Shown here piece by piece: positions 12,001 through 24,216 of a DNA stretch of 64,000 nt. Numbering within the stretch: the first letter of the stretch is position 1; each line of letters begins with the position of its first letter. Below the pieces are notes generated by a model that did no database searches, was not told the origin of the DNA, and was given only the letters and a program-made list of their open reading frames with translations. Source of the stretch: Tetradesmus obliquus (taxonomy: Eukaryota > Chlorophyta > Chlorophyceae > Sphaeropleales > Scenedesmaceae). The stretch spans positions 3,703,001 to 3,767,000 of the forward strand of contig CP126195.1 in the NCBI GenBank assembly GCA_030272155.1, written 5' to 3'. The translations under genes were made by a program, and so were the position numbers.

Positions 12001-14730
12001 CAGGTCATCGGCACCCCTGGCATGCCTCCCTTCTGGGCACTCGGCAACCACCAAGCGCGCTGGTGAGGAGCCTCGTAAATAATAGATGTAGCAAACCCCA
12101 ATTGGCGTTCACAGTTGCACTAGCCCTTATTTCTGAAACCCTGCAGCTGCGCCCCTGAGGCTAAAGCCACTGCTGCTGCTGCTGCTGCTGCTGCCGCTAC
12201 CTCCGTAGGGGCTACTCCAACGTCAACGTTGTGGAGCAGGTGGTGAGGAACTTCAGCAGGGCGGGCGTGCCCCTGGAGGCTGTCTGGCTGGTGAGCTGGC
12301 ATGATGGTGCTGCTGTGAGCAGGGTGCTGGTGTAGATATATATAGAGTACATGAGTTTACAACGCTACATGTAAGCGATGATGTGAACAAGGTTGATTGT
12401 GGGAAGCCTGCTTCATGCATTGTTGCTACACCCTGCCAGGGTGCACTCCTGGCCCTCAAACATCACAGCTCGCTGCAGCTGCACCTGTGAGACAGCTGTG
12501 TCGTGTCCCTGTGTAAGCTTGTGCCAATCAATATGTGTTTAAGCATCTTGCAACGACTATGCCTGCAGGATATTGATCACATGAGCAACCGCTTCCAGAC
12601 ACTCACGCTGGACTCACACCGCTTCCCCCTGACCAAGATGCGGGCACTGGTCGACAAGATGAACGCTGCGGGGCAGCAGTGGGTGCCCATCCACGTGAGG
12701 AACCAACTTACTGCTTCTGCTGCAGCAGCTGCAGATGATCTAATCATGATGTGTGTGGTGGCTGCAGAGCAATCTCGCCCGTGCAGCCTGCTCTCAAGTG
12801 CGCTCAGCATGTATAGGCTGTACAAACTACCAGCTGTACAGTTGCACAGCTGGTAGTTTGTACAGCCTGTACAGCGTCACAGTCACTGGCAGATGATGCA
12901 GCGAGACATTGCACAACACAACGTACAAAAGTACGACCGGATTTACATGCATAAGGCACAGGGCGGAATTACTGAAGGTGCCTATGCTGCCTTTCCTGTC
13001 ATGCCGCAGGATGCTGGCATTTCCAAGATGCCCGGCTACAAGGCATACGATGAGGGCAATGCTGCCGGCATCTGGATCAGGGACTACAAGGGGCAGCCCT
13101 ACGTGGGCCAGGTGCGTTGTAACAATGTAACATGGTAAAGACACATGATACTCGCAGCATCACTTGCAAAGCTGTACTGTCAGACCACATAAGGCTGATT
13201 TTGGTAGCAACGTGCGCAGCTGGGCAGCAGGTGCAGAGTGTGATTTCTGCTGTGTCGACATCTGCTCCTGTCTGCGTGCTGTGCGCTGCAGGTGTGGCCA
13301 GGGGAGGTGGTGTGGCCCGATTTTGTGGGCAACGCCAACACCAACAGCTGGCTGACACACCAATTTACTGCTGCTGCTGCTGTGCAGGTGTGGCCAGGGG
13401 AGGTGGTGTGGCCCGACTATGTGGGCAATGCCAACACCAGCGCCTGGCTGACTGAGCAGGTGGCCAACTTCTACAAGCAAGCTCCCTTTGGCGGCCTCTG
13501 GTGCGTTGCAGCTAGATCCTTTGCCTTGGCCAGCCGAGGCAGGTCAAGTGGCAGCAGTTGTGCCTTGCAGCTGCCGAAATGCATGTGGATGGAGTGGTTG
13601 ATTGCGTGGTGAATGGCACTGCTTGTCATTTAAGTGGGCTGGGTGCACTGCTGTTAGAGATGCGAGACAGAGGGTGCAAATGGATGGGCCGCAGCAGACG
13701 GCGTGCACTAGCCGTGATAAACTCGCGACAGATGCTAATGCAGCAGCTGAAGTTGCAGCTGCATACTCCTGTTGCCGCTGCCGTAGGAGCAGCACCGCAA
13801 CTCAGAGAAGAGTATGTTGCTGCTGTTTGCTGCTGCTTTGTGTGCAGGATGGACATGTCTGAGCCGATCAACTTCTGCACAGGCATCAGCTGCCAGGCTG
13901 ACCCCACCAACAAGCAGGCCATGTTCTGTGAGTTGCACCATGTGTCAGGTGTTGCAGAACTTGGCTAAAGCACAATGCACCATAATGCTCACTTTATTTT
14001 ACTGAGGGTGTGGCCGAGCTGTAAGAGGCGAGGGCTGTTAGTTAGGAGGCAATTGACAGTTGAGCATGTTGCCTTCGTGTCTAGATGGGCCTCCCGCCGC
14101 CACACTGAACAACATAGTGCAATGTTGGGTTGCATGCAGCAACTTCACTGGGCGAGTGCTGCAATAACATTGCATGCATGTATCAGCTTGCCAAGACAAT
14201 GCCGCTGCCACCCAGCACTGTGAAACTTGTGTGACACTGATGTGTGTTGTGTTGTGTGCTTTGCAGGGCTCACTGCTGACACACCCAAGGACTTCAACGT
14301 CACAAGTGAGTGAGAAAATGATCTACAGTATAAAAGTCGTGAAGCTAACCTGACGCATAAGTGGCGTGGCTGCTGCTTATGTGTTCTGAGGAAGAGGTCA
14401 ACAAGCTGCTTCCAAGCCAGTCCGGACTGCTGATTTGGGTAGCCACACAACACAACTTGCAGAGTAGTGGGGCTTCTGCGTGTTAGATGCATGCTGATCA
14501 CGAATGCTACCAGTGGTGTGCTGATTATCAAATATTGTGCGTCACACGACGGGAACACAGCCTGTTTTGAGCCAATGACTGGCACATTGGGCACCACATC
14601 AACAGCCACACCTGCTGCCGGACAAGCTCAACAAGAGTAAACCTTGACATGACTTGCGCGTGCAACGCATGTGGTGCAGCAGCACCTTGTTGTTTGTTTC
14701 AACAAAGCTGCTTGTATCAAACATGACCTG

Positions 14731-14763
<33 letters not shown>

Positions 14764-16225
14764 CTTCATCCGGCCGCGCACCACCTGCCAGCTCAAGTGC
14801 GAGCAGGCAGCAGCAACCAACAAGCTGGCCAACCCACCTTATGCCATCCACAACTATGACATGACCACCAAGACGCGCCAGCTGAGGCTTGAGCAGGAAC
14901 TTGTGTCTGTGACTGCAAGTGAGTTGTTTACATATGTGGATGGTGGTTGGTTGGCAGACATAGTGTGCGGACTCCAGCGGAGCTGATTGACACAATGTCG
15001 GTGTCGCTGCTTGCGCATGATAATGCGATAAATACGGGCCTCTTGAACGCACCTTATGCCATCCGCAACTATGACATGACCACCAAGACGCGCCGGCACA
15101 GCATTGAGAGGGACCTAGTGTCCGTTACTGCAAGTGAGGAGGGAACTTTCTGCAGATGTTGTCACAGCACCTGCAGGAGGCACATTGGACAGATACTGTA
15201 CACTTGCATGATGTCACTGCTGGCTTCTATGAGATCCTGAAGTGGCGGTGTCAGCCCAACTGCAAATTGCCAACATGATCGGCTCCTTCAGCACATGGCA
15301 GTGTGAGGACAGTCTCACCAGCTGTGTTTTGCAGAAGCCTGAAGCACTGTGCTCTCTGCGCAACCTGCAGGACACTCTGATGGCACGCTGCGCTACAATG
15401 CGCACAACCTGCACGGCGCGGCAATGGCGCAGCAGCACTACAGGGCCTTTGTGGCAGCCACCGGCAAGCGTCCCTTCAATGTTATCAGGTGGGCAGGCGC
15501 AGCAGCAGCTGCCGCTGCAGTTGTTAAGCGGGCAACCACAGCAAATCACATGCAAGCAGGCTAGGGATACCTCCTACTGGGTTAGTTGTTGGTGTATATG
15601 TCAATGCATGCAGCTTCACCGCCGCACCCCGTTGACACAAAGGCACTTTTGACAAGAATTGAACGACCATCATCTTAGCAACAATATAAAATTATGTTTC
15701 TTGTGACTTAGTGACGCATCGTGTGTGCTGTGTGTGGCTGCAGGTCCACTTTCCCTGGCTCTGGCCGTTGGGCAGGCCACTGGACAGGTGCGCTGACTCA
15801 GCGCTGCTGATGAAAAGAATAAAGAAACAATGAGAAAATGCTGGCAGAGCGGCTGGGGCCCCAGAGCACTGCGCACACTGCTACAATAGCATCATGTGTT
15901 TGCCTTCCAGTAATGCCACAGAATCGTAGTCCGCACTATGCTCAAGGCTGCTGCTTTGCCAGCTCGAATTGTGTAATCAGGCCCTCCTGATCAGCAGCAT
16001 GCTGTCGTGCCTGCTGCCACCAACCGGTTGCTCTCACACCCCACACCTTTAATTGTTACGACATCGGTTTCTTTTGTGTGTGGGACGACCGTCAAAATGC
16101 TTGACCATGCGTGTGTTGCGTGTGTTGTCCTGCTGCAGGCGACAACCGCGCCAGCTGGCGCTCCCTGGCTGAGAGTGTTGCGCAGACGCTGACACCCAGC
16201 ATGTGGGGCATCTCCATGGTGAGCG

Positions 16226-16260
<35 letters not shown>

Positions 16261-17202
16261 ATCCTTGCAAACTCCACAGACAGAAGGGTGCTCAATGATC
16301 ACATCGCAGAGTAGAACCACCGCTGATGTGGCTTTTGCTTCCACTGAGCAGCTGAAAGGCAGTGTTTGGCAGCAGCTGCATGTGAAGTTTCAAACTCATG
16401 TTATAACACTTTTGTGACGCAGGTGGGGCCCGACATCTGCGGCTTTGTGGACACCGCTCTGGCCACTGCTGAGACCCAAGGCTTCAAGGGCAGCTTCAGC
16501 ACCAAGACAAAAGCAGATGCAGTGCTTGATGATAAGGGCTACGAGCAGCTGTGCAACAGGTGCGTTGGGTGAACAGGCAATAGCTGTAGTGCCATTTCGT
16601 CTGAGCTTCAGCACCAAGACAACAGCAGATGCTGTGCTTGATGACAAGGGCTACGAGCAGCTGTACAACAGGTGCATGGAGGCAACAGGCAATACTACTG
16701 ATGGTCTGCTCAGCTTCTGTCATGTGAGTGCTGTGCCTTCGCCTGCTGTGTCTCCTGCACCATAAAACCATCATTTTGCAGGCGCCTTCTATTTCTTCCT
16801 GTGCAACTTTATAAACATCACCTGCCCTGTTGCTGCTGCTGCTGCTGCTGCAGGTGGACGTCAGCGGGCGCCTTCTACCCCTTCAGTCGCAACCACTACA
16901 CCTTCTTTGCACGGCCCCACGAGCCATACAGGTGCGCTGTGTAGTGTGCTGTGGCGCGACATCGTGATGTTTGTGTCGCTGCAGCACTGCTGTGCCCTGA
17001 ACCCTCAGCATGCCAGGCGGCAGCTCGCTACAGCTGCGCGTTGGCAGCAACCAGCCTCTAGCACTCAGTTTGTATCATATGTAGTGCATGCCTGGCCCTG
17101 CTGGCCCCCTACCACACAGCATAAAGCAACCACCTAGTCCTTACTCCTGGCAAAGTTACGTTGATTAACCAGGCAATGTGTTGTGGTGGAATAGTTGTGT
17201 GG

Positions 17203-17272
<70 letters not shown>

Positions 17273-19533
17273 GTTACCCATCAAGCCATAGCATCAACAC
17301 CATTATTATGGATTATGGTGTGGTGAAGTATGCTGCTGATGTGGCACTGCAGGTGGCCTGCTGTTGCAGCAGCAGCACGCAAGGCCTATGGCCTGCGCTA
17401 CCAGCTGCTGTCTCATCTCACTCATCTTGTCACACAACTGCTGCAATATGCTGTTGCAGGTGGCCCGCTGTCGCGGCTGCGGCGCGCAAGGCGTATGGCC
17501 TGCGCTACCAGCTGCTGTCCTACCTCTACTCCAGCCTGTACCTGGCACACAGCCGTGGAGGCACGCTGGCTCGGCCCCTGATGTTCCTGGACCCCAGCGA
17601 CATGGCTGCAAGGTGAGGCTGGGACGGCTTGCTTTATAAAGGCAGTACTTAGCCGACTTAGCAGGTCAGGTCTGGCATCAGTCGTCTTTGCCGATGTTCG
17701 CAACGATCCCCAGGGAGCTTGTTGAAATTTATACTGCTTGATTGTCACACTTTGCTTACCTTGGCAGAGTAAGAGCCACTCACTGCGCGGGGCAGGCATG
17801 CTGTGTGCCGCACAAGTTGAGCCTGCTTGCCATGCGCTGCTGCCACTGCTGTGTGCAGGTCTGCTGACAGCCAGTGGGTGCTGGGTGAGGCGCTGATGAT
17901 CAGCCCTGTGCTGCGCCCCGATGTCACCACAGTGAAGAAGCACTTCCCCAAGGGCAACTGGTGAGCTGATGGCTGGGGCAATGGCCGGGTTAATATGCTG
18001 ATCAGCTGCTACACTTGTCAATTGCACTTGTCAATTGCAGCAGGCTGATGTGCAGCGCAGGATCTGCTGAATATGCGGTGAATGAGTTTGGTTCTGCTGT
18101 GCATAAGCTCTGCATAGGTTTGAAAATTGTCAGGTGCTTCGGAGTGCATCGTGCCTGTCAGCTTGTAAGTGGCGTGTGCCTTTAACGGCGAACTGCTGCA
18201 CGGCACAATTCTGGTGCGCTACCTTTGATCCTTTTGCGCTGCTAAATGCTTCTGTACTGCCTTCATCTGCAGGTACTCTGCGTGGGACTACAGCAAGACA
18301 GAAGTGCCCAAGCCCAAGTCACGCAAGCTGGACATCCCTCTGGGTGATGTAGCCGTGCACTACCGAGGAGGGGCCATCATCCCCACGCAGCGTTACGCAA
18401 ACGTAACACGTGACGTGCGTTACTCCCCCGTTACATTGATCGTCACTTTGCCGCTGGAGGTTTCAGCGCCTACGAAGGATAACAAGACGCTGCAGGGGGT
18501 GGCACCGTATGCAAATGAGGAGGCATGCGCGGCAGTGCATGCTGCTAATGCTGGGCGGCTGGTGTCGTGTGGGCTTCTGTACGCTGACAGCGACACGGTT
18601 GAGGTCAACAGCAAGAACACTGTGCAGGTAAGCAGTGCGCGCTACTACGCCAGGCTCATGTTTTACAGCTGGTGTGTGGAAACTTTGGACCACTTGTGTT
18701 GTTGTCGTAGCGCCACTGCTGGCAGCTAGAATGACGGAGATGCGTTGGCTGCAAGCATGGCACATATATGTGAGACTCAGCAGCTGTTGCCGCATACAAG
18801 CACCCACAGACCGCTGCAATCACAGCAGCCTACTCGGCCTACTCATCTACTCATCTACTCAGCCTACTCATCTGCTTGTCACACCACAGACCCTACACTC
18901 GAGAAGTCTTATACAAAAAATAACCATGTTTTTGTTCTCTTTGTCATCTTGCAGGTGTGGTACACAGCCATCACCTCGCCCGACCGCAAGCAGGGCGGGC
19001 TCAGCGGTGCCATCAAGGCCAACGCAGGCGAGGCGGCACGCAAGCTGCGCATTGAGGCAGTGCACATCCTGGGGGTGCCCACAGCAGCCAAGACCCCTGG
19101 TGGCGCTGCTGCAAAGGCCCCCAAGGCCCCTGGAGGTGCTGCTGCTGCTGCCCCTGCATCTGGCGCTGATAAGGCACCAGCGAAGCATGCTGCTGCAGCG
19201 CCAGCACCAGCAGCTCCAGTCAAGGCAGCACCTGCTGGCCGGGCAGCACCAGCAAAGGAAGCACCGGTGAAGGGGGCACCAGCAAAGGCGGTACCCGCTG
19301 CCAGGGCTGTAACTGCAAAAGCAGCATCAAATGGAAGGCCCGTGGCAGCCAAGGCAGCACGGGCAGCAGCTAAGAAGGAGGCTGCGGCAGTAGCAGCGCC
19401 TGTGGCTGCTACTGCGAGTGTGAATGGCCAGGCTGTTGCAGCTGCATATGATGGCAAGACTGGCGTGCTGAGGATCACTGGGCTGAAGGACGTCATTGTT
19501 GGAGCGCCTTTTGCTCTGCGGTGGAAGATCTGA
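9100..19533 (+). CDS. Secreted/vacuolar GH31 alpha-glucosidase, 23 exons
   Basis: Retaining glycoside hydrolase family 31 enzyme that should release glucose from alpha-glucans or maltose. Exons: 9100-9166, 9445-9651, 9776-10136, 10498-10650, 11027-11211, 11470-11581, 11928-12062, 12209-12290, 12569-12694, 13010-13111, 13388-13500, 13848-13927, 14267-14305, 14763-14918, 15371-15488, 15744-15787, 16139-16218, 16423-16559, 16854-16931, 17460-17612, 17859-17960, 18273-18627, 18955-19533. All are in phase, giving 1187 residues. The first exon is a signal peptide (MQQPLLLILFTVLAHQ). Family motifs in order: RWEVPESIVPR, PPFWALGNHQARWGYSN, DIDHM, PYVGQVWPGEVVWPD, WMDMSEPINF (nucleophile Asp), GHWTGDNRASW (acid/base Asp), GAFYPFSRNH, RKAYGLRYQLL. 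Both catalytic acids are present. The last exon carries an Ala/Pro/Lys-rich insert of roughly 110 residues not usual in the family, before a conserved-looking end (DVIVGAPFALRWKI). Confidence 0.95.
11663..11706 (+). repeat. Copy of GH31 exon 6 end with donor site
   Basis: Nearly identical to 11560-11600: the codons for NETSLTYK, then GTGAGC and the next few intron bases (gggcagctt). It lies about 100 bases downstream in the same intron and duplicates a 5' splice site. Confidence 0.85.
12815..12868. repeat. Perfect 23-bp inverted repeat (hairpin) in GH31 intron 9
   Basis: The arm 12815-12837 is the exact reverse complement of 12846-12868, with an 8-base loop. The transcript would form a 23-bp perfect stem inside the intron. 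It lies between the exon ending at 12694 and the one starting at 13010. It could be a small foldback element or an RNA hairpin; nothing in the sequence decides this. Confidence 0.85.
13292..13387 (+). repeat. In-frame tandem copy of GH31 exon 11 start
   Basis: A CAG acceptor at 13289-13291 opens a copy of the next exon's first 25 codons (VWPGEVVWPDFVGNANTN). The copy then runs without a stop through a short Ala-rich stretch and the second acceptor (13385-13387) into the true exon (VWPGEVVWPDYVGNANTS). Using the first acceptor would add 32 residues in frame. The second copy continues into conserved sequence and is the one I used. Confidence 0.8.
15041..15134 (+). repeat. Copy of GH31 exon 14 end with donor site
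   Basis: Repeats the 3' part of exon 14763-14918 (PYAIHNYDMTTKTR here as PYAIRNYDMTTKTR) up to LVSVTA and the donor GTGAGG. It sits about 215 bases downstream in the next intron. Confidence 0.85.
16596..16672 (+). repeat. Copy of GH31 exon 18 end with donor site
   Basis: Repeats the codons for FSTKTKADAVLDDKGYEQL and the exon-end AACAG with its donor GTGC, about 110 bases downstream of the original at 16494-16559. A few substitutions are visible (TTADAV, QLYNR). Confidence 0.85.
17203..17273 (+). repeat. (TCA)n microsatellite, about 23 units
   Basis: An uninterrupted trinucleotide array inside GH31 intron 19. It is the only ATC-type array among many CAG/CTG arrays in the window. Confidence 0.95.
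17351..17412 (+). repeat. Copy of GH31 exon 20 start with acceptor site
   Basis: The acceptor GCAG and the first codons of the exon at 17460 (for WPAVAAAARKAYGLRYQLL) are duplicated about 108 bases upstream. The copy has one extra base early on, so it is out of frame there. The exon is complete only in the downstream copy. Confidence 0.8.
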
Positions 19534-21979
19534 GGAAGATCTGAGAGCTTCAGCTCTTTGGTAGATGATCAGGTGGATTTGATGTGGTCAGCCAAGGTAT
19601 TTGGCAGAGCAGAAGCGTCCCTGCTGGCGTTTCAGTTTCAGAAGAGGCAGCAAGCTCGACAGGATGCTGCTGGTGTGTGGTGATGACTCCATGTTTTTGA
19701 AAACTCAACTGCAATTAGTGAGCGCAGATGTTGGAAGGACAGTGGCAGGAAACACAATCATCCAGATAAGAGGGATTCTGCAGCTTTCCAGCTGCTCAGT
19801 ACAACACCCGCAAAGGGAATGACGGGTGTGGTGTAGCCACTGATTTGCATTTGTGTATGCACGGTACTGGGTCAGTGACATGTGATTGTGGTACGCTGAC
19901 GACAGCAATGCTGACAGCTGCTGCTGTTATGGTCTTAGCTACGCCACCGTATGCTGGACACGGTTGCTCTCCCACAGCACATGCTATTGATTGCCACGCA
20001 TTGTGCTGCTAGCTGCTGATGCAGACACGCTGCTTTGTTCTGGATGACGATGTGTTGTGCTTGGCTGTGTCACTGCGCGCTACTACTAGCATGACTTGGC
20101 TGTGCAGCAGCTGATAGCAACCATGCTGATATGTACTGCATTCGTACTAAGTGAGAAGGACAAAAGCACTGATTACATACACAAATATATTGTACGGCTG
20201 AGTGTGCAGACACCATGTGGCTGTTTTGAGCAAAGCAACTGCTGACTGACTGTGTGTTCTGTATGCAAACATGATTTGTCAGGTCTGCTGCTTGTTTGTG
20301 TGCGCCTGCTAGCGCGAGTGGCACAGCATGCAGCTGTGTTGTGCTGACCCCGTTCCCTCTGCCACACACATGCAGTGTTAATCGCTACTGTTATTTATGC
20401 TGCTGTTTGATGTCACATCTATTTGCATTGGTGTGGTGAGTGGCTAGCATCCGCTGGTGTCACAGCTGCAGGAAGTAGTATTGAAGTGTGAGCACAGCGT
20501 CACGCATGTGTGCTGCTCTGATGCCATACCATGGTATGAGTGCGTATGAAGGCACCATGTCGTCTGCTGCTAGGCTTGCAGCTGCCTATTCAGCATGGAT
20601 AAAGTTCAAAGAGCACAGTCTGTTATTGCAATGTATCTGCACTGTGTCCTACTGTGTGGTGTGTTGTTGAGGGAGGTTGCTGCAGTATTCTGCCGCTGAT
20701 CACCGGCTGTTGAATGCTGTGCAAGCGAGTGTGGGCAGCTGCTGTGATATGTACACTTGCTCCCATGGCAGCAGTCTGTGGGAGGTGGAGTGTCCTCATC
20801 ACTGTATGCCTGCAAGAGATGATATCTCATCTGCCACAGTTGTGAGACAGCTGTCGTAGGTTGAAACCCAGCTGGTGAGGTAACATATTACCATCATGTG
20901 CCACACCAACGTGTGAACAGCAGTCCACCAAGTGCACAAGCTCGCCACACGTGGCATTATCACAGCACCCTGTCACCAGCAGTGTTTGATACACCAGCTT
21001 CCCTTTCAACTGCAACGTCAACTCGCGTCAAAATCTACACAACTCAATGCACCAACATTCTGCACAGCACATTATCCCTGCTGCTGGCCCGGCCAGGTAC
21101 CGCACCTGTGACACAGCAGCGCTGGGCACATGCAAACTATCAGTGCTGCCTAAGGCCGGCACAAAGCAGAGCATCTCTGATCATATGATCATGAGAATCG
21201 CCTCATGGGAGGTTGGGTTTGGCAGGGCTGCCAGTGCATTATTCCAGCACATCAGCCTGCTGTGGCATTTGCAGTTGCTGCACTGTGCAACACACAATTG
21301 CACCAGCCAGCCTGCACAACAGCCCTTCAATATGTGCAAGTGGAACCAGCTTGAGGCGCCACCTGCAAAAAAGTGGCATGCCGCACGGGTGCTGGACAAT
21401 CCCACATCTGCAGCTGCGTCAAGAAGCATTGCCATATAAATGGCAGGGCACCAACTCACTCTACTTCAGTATGATCAATCTGACCAGTGCCTCGGATCCA
21501 ACTGACGGCCACATACTAGACACACTGCCAAGGTGGGTGCAGCAGCTGTCACAGCTACTTGCTGCATATCCACACACACTTGGATTTGTTTATTCACACC
21601 CAGCTCTGACTGCCAATGCACTCATCAGTTCGAGTGCCAATGCAAGCTGCGCTTCACAACTTTCTTTGATACTATCAAACATGTAGTACATGTCGAGCGT
21701 GGGCTTGGGAACACAGTACAAGGTCTTGCATGCACTCAACTGACAACTCCACGGCAGCACCAAACACGTCGCAGCCGCAGCTGCTGCCGCAACCAGGCCC
21801 CTACATTGTTGCTGCTGCAGATGCAACTGCACCGCGTTGCTGAACTGAGCCAAAGACAGCTGCAGGGCTGCTGCCAGGTTTGGTTGCTGCTGCCTGTGTA
21901 GCTGCTACGGCCGCCGCAGCTGCCGTCGCTGCTGCTGGTGGTGGTGGATGTGTCACTGCCTGTCATGGGCTGGGGTTTA
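19534..21979. other. Convergent intergenic region, no gene seen
   Basis: About 2.4 kb between the 3' ends of the GH31 gene and the ferritin-like gene. It should hold both 3' untranslated regions. No frame has recognisable motifs, and no exon-like GTGAG/CAG pattern with conserved protein was found. A palindrome (ATACCATGGTAT) occurs at about 20526-20537. Confidence 0.5.
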
Positions 21980-22855
21980 TCAAGGGCTGGGGCTGCTTTC
22001 TGGTGACGCCACCACAACAGCTGGTGACGCCTCCACAACAGCCGGTGACACCTCTACAACAGCAGCAACAGGCAGTGCCACTGTGGTGTTGGTGGTGTCA
22101 ACCACCGGAATTGCAGGGCTGGGGCTTGCTGTGCTGGCAGCGTTGGCGGTTGCAGGGCTGGGGCTTGCAGTGTTGGCAGCGTTAGCGGTTGCGGGGCTGG
22201 GGCTTGCGGTGTTGGCAGCGTTGGCGGTTGCGGGACTGGGGCTTGCAGAGTTGGCAGCGTTGGCGGTTGCAGGACTAGGGCTTGCAGAGTTGGCAGTGTT
22301 GTCGACCGCAGGGCTGGGGCTTGCGGTGTTAGCGGCTGCAGGGCTGCTCTCAGGTAATGGTGAGGCAACCACCACAGCAGCAGGTGCTGCAACCGGGGTG
22401 TTGGTTGCTGCAAGGCAGGGGCCTGCGGTGTTGCCAGCGTTGGCGGGGGCTGGGCTGCCACCTGCAGCCGAAAACACAGCAGAAGCCACCAGCAGTGTGA
22501 CACTGTGGAGTTAGCAGGCGTAGAGCATTGGGCAGGGAACATGTACAAACAGGCTTCACCTGCCACTTCACTCAGTTGGTCAGTAGGCAAACTAAGCACA
22601 GCACATGAGACCACAAATGCAGCAACCACAGCACTATCATTGTTATGGTTGAGTCGATGAGTTGCTACATCGAGTCACCGAGGCTGCTGTGGCAGCACTG
22701 TTACAGCACTGTCATTGACTGTCGCAGCTCACCCTGGCTGTACTCCTGGCCTGATGCCTCAGCCTGCACTGCTGGCGGGGCGGGCGTGACCACGGTGATG
22801 TTGTTGTTGAGCAGGCCGGTCCTGTTGGCCCCACCAAGGTTCCTCACAATGACCT

Positions 22856-22939
<84 letters not shown>

Positions 22940-24180
22940 TTTTGGCAGCACCCAGTGGATTGTCACCACGTCATGGGAGTCGCTGAAAGTATATTTTGCT
23001 CACCACTGGCAATCCAGCGGTGGTGCTGGTTTGTAACAGCTGCCTTGCCACAGTTTGGATACAGGTCGTCAGCACTGCTAACATCAACGGCGTCATGCTG
23101 CAGCACCTACAGGACATACACGTAACCGCCCAATCATATGAGTGCTGTCTTGACAAGATCAACACAGAGTTTTTCACAATAGCTGCAAGCTCACCTGGTT
23201 GCCGTGGTAGCCTCCCCATGCAATTGCACCGCAGCAGAACAGCATGTGGCATGCTGCAGGCGGGGGGAACAGGTTTGTAACTTGTGCAGAAAGCCCCTCA
23301 CCTGATTGCCAGGGTAGCCTCCAAACGCATTGGCTGCATCGGTGTAGCCCGCCGTGCTGTTGATCTTGCCATTCACACCGTTGGGGAAGAAGCCGCCCTT
23401 GCTGTCAGCGTTGCCCAGCGTCACAATGCGCAGCACCTGCATTGATAGCAGCAGCAGCAGCAGCAGCAGCAACGGCACCATTGAGAATGTGGGAACTGAT
23501 GTGTTGCAGGTAGGCACAGCTCATGGCAACTGGCAGCAGCAGCAGCACATGACCAGCCATGCCGCAGACGCCCAGCCCTTCACGAACACAGCAGCACTGT
23601 GCAATAGCAGCCCTGCGGCTGGCGTATGTACCTGCTGTGGGGTGCGGCTGAAGGTGAGCCCCCTTATGTCTGTGGGCACCAGGTTGATGTTGCGGCTGGG
23701 CACCGCGATGAAGTTGGGGTTGCCGTTGAGCAGCGCCTGGTCGGTCTCCTGCGGCAGTTGCAGGCGGCAGAAACATAGTAAACAGTAAAAGGTAATTCAG
23801 GGACACCGCCACTGGCAGGGTTTGCTGCTGCGTGTCAGCTTGACGGCTGTCAGTGTCTTGTCCAAGACTTCAGGGTGCATTCACGACTATCAATGTGATG
23901 GTGTGTTGTCTGATGCGCAAGCTAAAGGAATTTGGGCAGGAGGCTGCCCAACCTGGTAGCCTCTGCAAGCATATGATTGCTGACAGCTGTCATGCCGCTA
24001 AACTTTAGGCGGGCTGCCAGCGTGCGGCACGCAACGCCGTAAGGGCTGCCACCAGTGCACGGCCTGCAATTCCAGTTGTTACAAGCAGTAGGTGAACACG
24101 TCACTGCTGGCCTCACCGGTGCGCCATCCAGTTCATCCCTGTAGTTGCTGATGGCAAGCACAATCTGTCCAGGCGGCACC

Positions 24181-24216
<36 letters not shown>

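Noticed and set aside
19534..21979. A gene in the convergent intergenic region
   Set aside because: Frames up to about 150 residues exist but none has motifs, a signal peptide or joinable exons.
21948..22514. A plus-strand Gly/Leu/Ala repeat protein
   Set aside because: Antisense of the Pro/Ser/Ala tail exon of the ferritin-like gene, which joins in phase to eleven other exons.
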